Positions 42,578 to 44,017 of a stretch of DNA of 44,017 nucleotides are shown here, one piece after another. The stretch's first letter is position 1, and the number at the start of each line of letters is the position of its first letter. Both the position numbers and the translations under genes were made by a program. The notes under the pieces are model-generated. The model was not told the origin of the DNA. It searched no databases and was given only the letters and a program-made list of their open reading frames with translations. This stretch comes from Lachnospiraceae bacterium. Its GTDB lineage: Bacteria; Bacillota; Clostridia; Lachnospirales; Lachnospiraceae. The stretch covers positions 1-44,017 of the forward strand of contig JAFLTH010000018.1 in the NCBI GenBank assembly GCA_022510525.1, given 5' to 3'.

Positions 42578-43684
42578 ATGTCACAGGTAACCACGGAACA
42601 ATTGAATGAGGTAATTGCAAATTTCTGTTATGAAGGTATGCCGGTAGGTAAAAACCCATTAAAAAGCGGACATATTAACGACACTTATCTTCTTACATTT
42701 CATATTGCAGATTTAGGGCAGGTTAAAACTATATTGCAACGGATAAACAAAGAGGTCTTTAAATATCCGGAAGAGCTCATGGAGAATGTCATGGGTGTCA
42801 CATCATATCTGCGTGAACACATCATTGAAAATGGCGGAAATCCGGAGCGTGAAACCTTGAATGTTATTCCGACTACCAAGGGTAAGCCCTGCTATCTTGA
42901 TTCATATGGAGATTACTGGCGCTCTTATAAGTATGTAACTGATGCAACCAGCTATGATCTTGTGGAGAAACCTGAGCATTTCTATGAGAGTGCGGTTGCA
43001 TTTGGAAATTTCCAGCGCCTTCTGGCTGATTATCCGGTAGAAACTTTACATGAAACAATCAAGGGCTTTCACGATACAAAAGCCCGCCTGAATACCTTTC
43101 AACGAATTGTAGAGGCCGACCCTCTGGGACGTGCCTCGTTGGTGCAAAAAGAGATTAACTTTGTCTTAGAGCGCAAGGAATTGGCAGATGTTTTCCCAAA
43201 GCTTTTTTTCGAGGGAAAAATTCCTTTACGTGTCACTCACAATGATACAAAACTTAGCAATGTTCTTATAGATAATAAGACAGATAAGGCCATCTGTGTG
43301 GTTGACCTGGATACGGTTATGCCCGGATTTACTATGAATGATTTTGGAGATTCCATCCGTTTTGGCGCAAGTACGGCGGCCGAGGATGAGCCTGATCTGG
43401 ATAAAGTGGATTTTAGTTTGGAATTGTTTGAGTTATATACGAATGGATATATCACAGGCTGTGGCGGACAACTTACAAAGCAGGAAATTGCACTGCTTCC
43501 AATGGGTGCCAAAATGATGACCTATGAATCCGGCATACGATTTTTGACAGATTATCTTCAGGGAGATACATATTTTAAAATCCACAGAGCGAATCAAAAT
43601 CTGGACCGATGCCGGACACAACTCAAGCTTTTATACAAAATGGAAAACCAATGGGACATAATGAATGAAATTGTTAAAAGGTGA
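42578..43684 (+). CDS. Aminoglycoside-phosphotransferase-fold kinase, N-acetylhexosamine 1-kinase (NahK)-like
   Basis: The 368-residue kinase resembles Bifidobacterium NahK closely from memory. It shares KSGHINDTYLLTF (lid loop), ILQRINKEVF, RVTHNDTKLSNVLID (Brenner motif with catalytic Asp and Asn), VVDLDTVMPG (metal Asp) and FGDSIRFGAST. NahK phosphorylates C1 of GlcNAc or GalNAc and acts in host-glycan use. It is 3 nt after metF, an unexpected partner, and the ATG lacks a strong ribosome site, so coupling to metF is likely. The class is firm; the sugar is inference. Confidence 0.85.
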   Translation: MSQVTTEQLNEVIANFCYEGMPVGKNPLKSGHINDTYLLTFHIADLGQVKTILQRINKEVFKYPEELMENVMGVTSYLREHIIENGGNPERETLNVIPTTKGKPCYLDSYGDYWRSYKYVTDATSYDLVEKPEHFYESAVAFGNFQRLLADYPVETLHETIKGFHDTKARLNTFQRIVEADPLGRASLVQKEINFVLERKELADVFPKLFFEGKIPLRVTHNDTKLSNVLIDNKTDKAICVVDLDTVMPGFTMNDFGDSIRFGASTAAEDEPDLDKVDFSLELFELYTNGYITGCGGQLTKQEIALLPMGAKMMTYESGIRFLTDYLQGDTYFKIHRANQNLDRCRTQLKLLYKMENQWDIMNEIVKR

Positions 43685-43736
43685 TTGGTTTTTGATAGGT
43701 TGAGTCTATGAAGAAAAGTCTGTAAATATTGATCTT

Positions 43737-44003
43737 CTATGATAATTGATAGTGATTAAGTTGATTATTTATCTTATATCCCTTAGCTATACTTTTAACA
43801 GATACAGGAGCGCATGTCAAGAACATCCGGCTGGACGGATGGCTTGACATGGCTCCTGTTTTAGTGCCTCCAAGCAGGTCTTTGAGGGCATCCTGAATGT
43901 CACTGGCAGTTTCAATATCATACTCTTGAAGAAGCTGTCGGATGATATTTCTTTTCCCCTCGGTCATTTGTACTTTGTGTACAGGTTTCTTTTCTTTTGC
44001 CAT
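43737..44003 (-). pseudogene. IS256-family transposase remnant (N-terminal 47 residues only)
   Basis: The reading frame starts MAKEKKPVHKVQMTEGKRNI and runs to about ALKDLLGG, matching the N-terminus of IS256-type transposases. After about residue 47 the sequence no longer resembles the family. It passes through a long hairpin (43804-43859) and ends at 43737 after 88 residues. The catalytic DDE domain (about 300 more residues) is missing, so no active transposase is made. The start and ribosome region (GGAGG) are intact at the right edge. The rest of the element may lie outside or have been deleted. Confidence 0.8.
43804..43859. repeat. Long hairpin at the break of the transposase remnant
   Basis: Nested perfect arms are ACAGGAGC, then after one bulged G CATGTCAAG, then CATCCG, with matching right arms CGGATG, CTTGACATG and GCTCCTGT. 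That gives 23 pairs around a 6-nt loop. On the plus strand TTTT follows, so it could also end the metF-kinase transcript, whose stop is 120 nt upstream. Confidence 0.8.
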
Positions 44004-44017
44004 AATAATAGGCCTCC

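Overview
The window looks like ordinary chromosome from a low-to-mid GC Gram-positive anaerobe of the class Clostridia, most likely the family Lachnospiraceae. This rests on the gene families and their arrangement: a DUF1015 gene near serC/serA, a leuB-ilvD-ilvB cluster, a tyrosyl T-box, a GHKL/LytTR two-component pair, a FlxA-like protein, and a SleC-like lytic enzyme with LysM domains. Strong AGGAGG-type ribosome sites and SigA-type promoters fit the same group. No genus can be named from the sequence alone. No rRNA, CRISPR array, phage or conjugative module was seen. Mobile DNA is limited to an IS256-type transposase remnant at the right edge.

Layout, nearly all on the minus strand up to position 27566: a partial tRNA-Thr (1-54); an MscS channel; glgB with an unusual charged tail; DUF1015. 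A small plus-strand gene (5057-5308) follows. Then come a Gfo/Idh oxidoreductase with a polytopic membrane (GT-C-like) protein, and a SleC/SpoIID-type lytic enzyme with two PG-binding and two LysM domains. Next are serA and serC (serine synthesis), an L,D-transpeptidase, and ilvB, ilvD, a second GT-C-like membrane protein and leuB (branched-chain amino acids). These are followed by yajC, tgt and a VanY-type carboxypeptidase. A pair of ABC exporter half-transporters lies directly downstream of a regulator that joins an XRE helix-turn-helix to a PurM-like (AIR synthase) domain.

From 27787 the orientation is mixed: aroC (+); a FlxA-like coiled-coil protein (-); a near-perfect 30-bp inverted repeat; a GHKL histidine kinase and LytTR regulator (-); an XRE/zinc-ribbon regulator (+) and a cupin (+); an AraC regulator (-); a HAD/VOC/flavodoxin-like trio (-); a YefM/YoeB toxin-antitoxin pair (-) with a very readable operator-promoter; a T-box-controlled tyrS-aldolase operon (-); a MoxR/VWA pair (-); metF and an N-acetylhexosamine-kinase-like gene (+); and the IS256 remnant.

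The most distinctive item is the HTH-PurM fusion (26301-27566). Its PurM part has lost key active-site motifs, so it may be a ligand sensor made from a purine-biosynthesis enzyme fold and controlling the adjacent exporter. Other items worth checking are the hairpin that buries the ribosome site of the SleC-like gene just after serA, the 30-bp hairpin after the histidine kinase, and the aldolase of unknown substrate under tyrosine T-box control.
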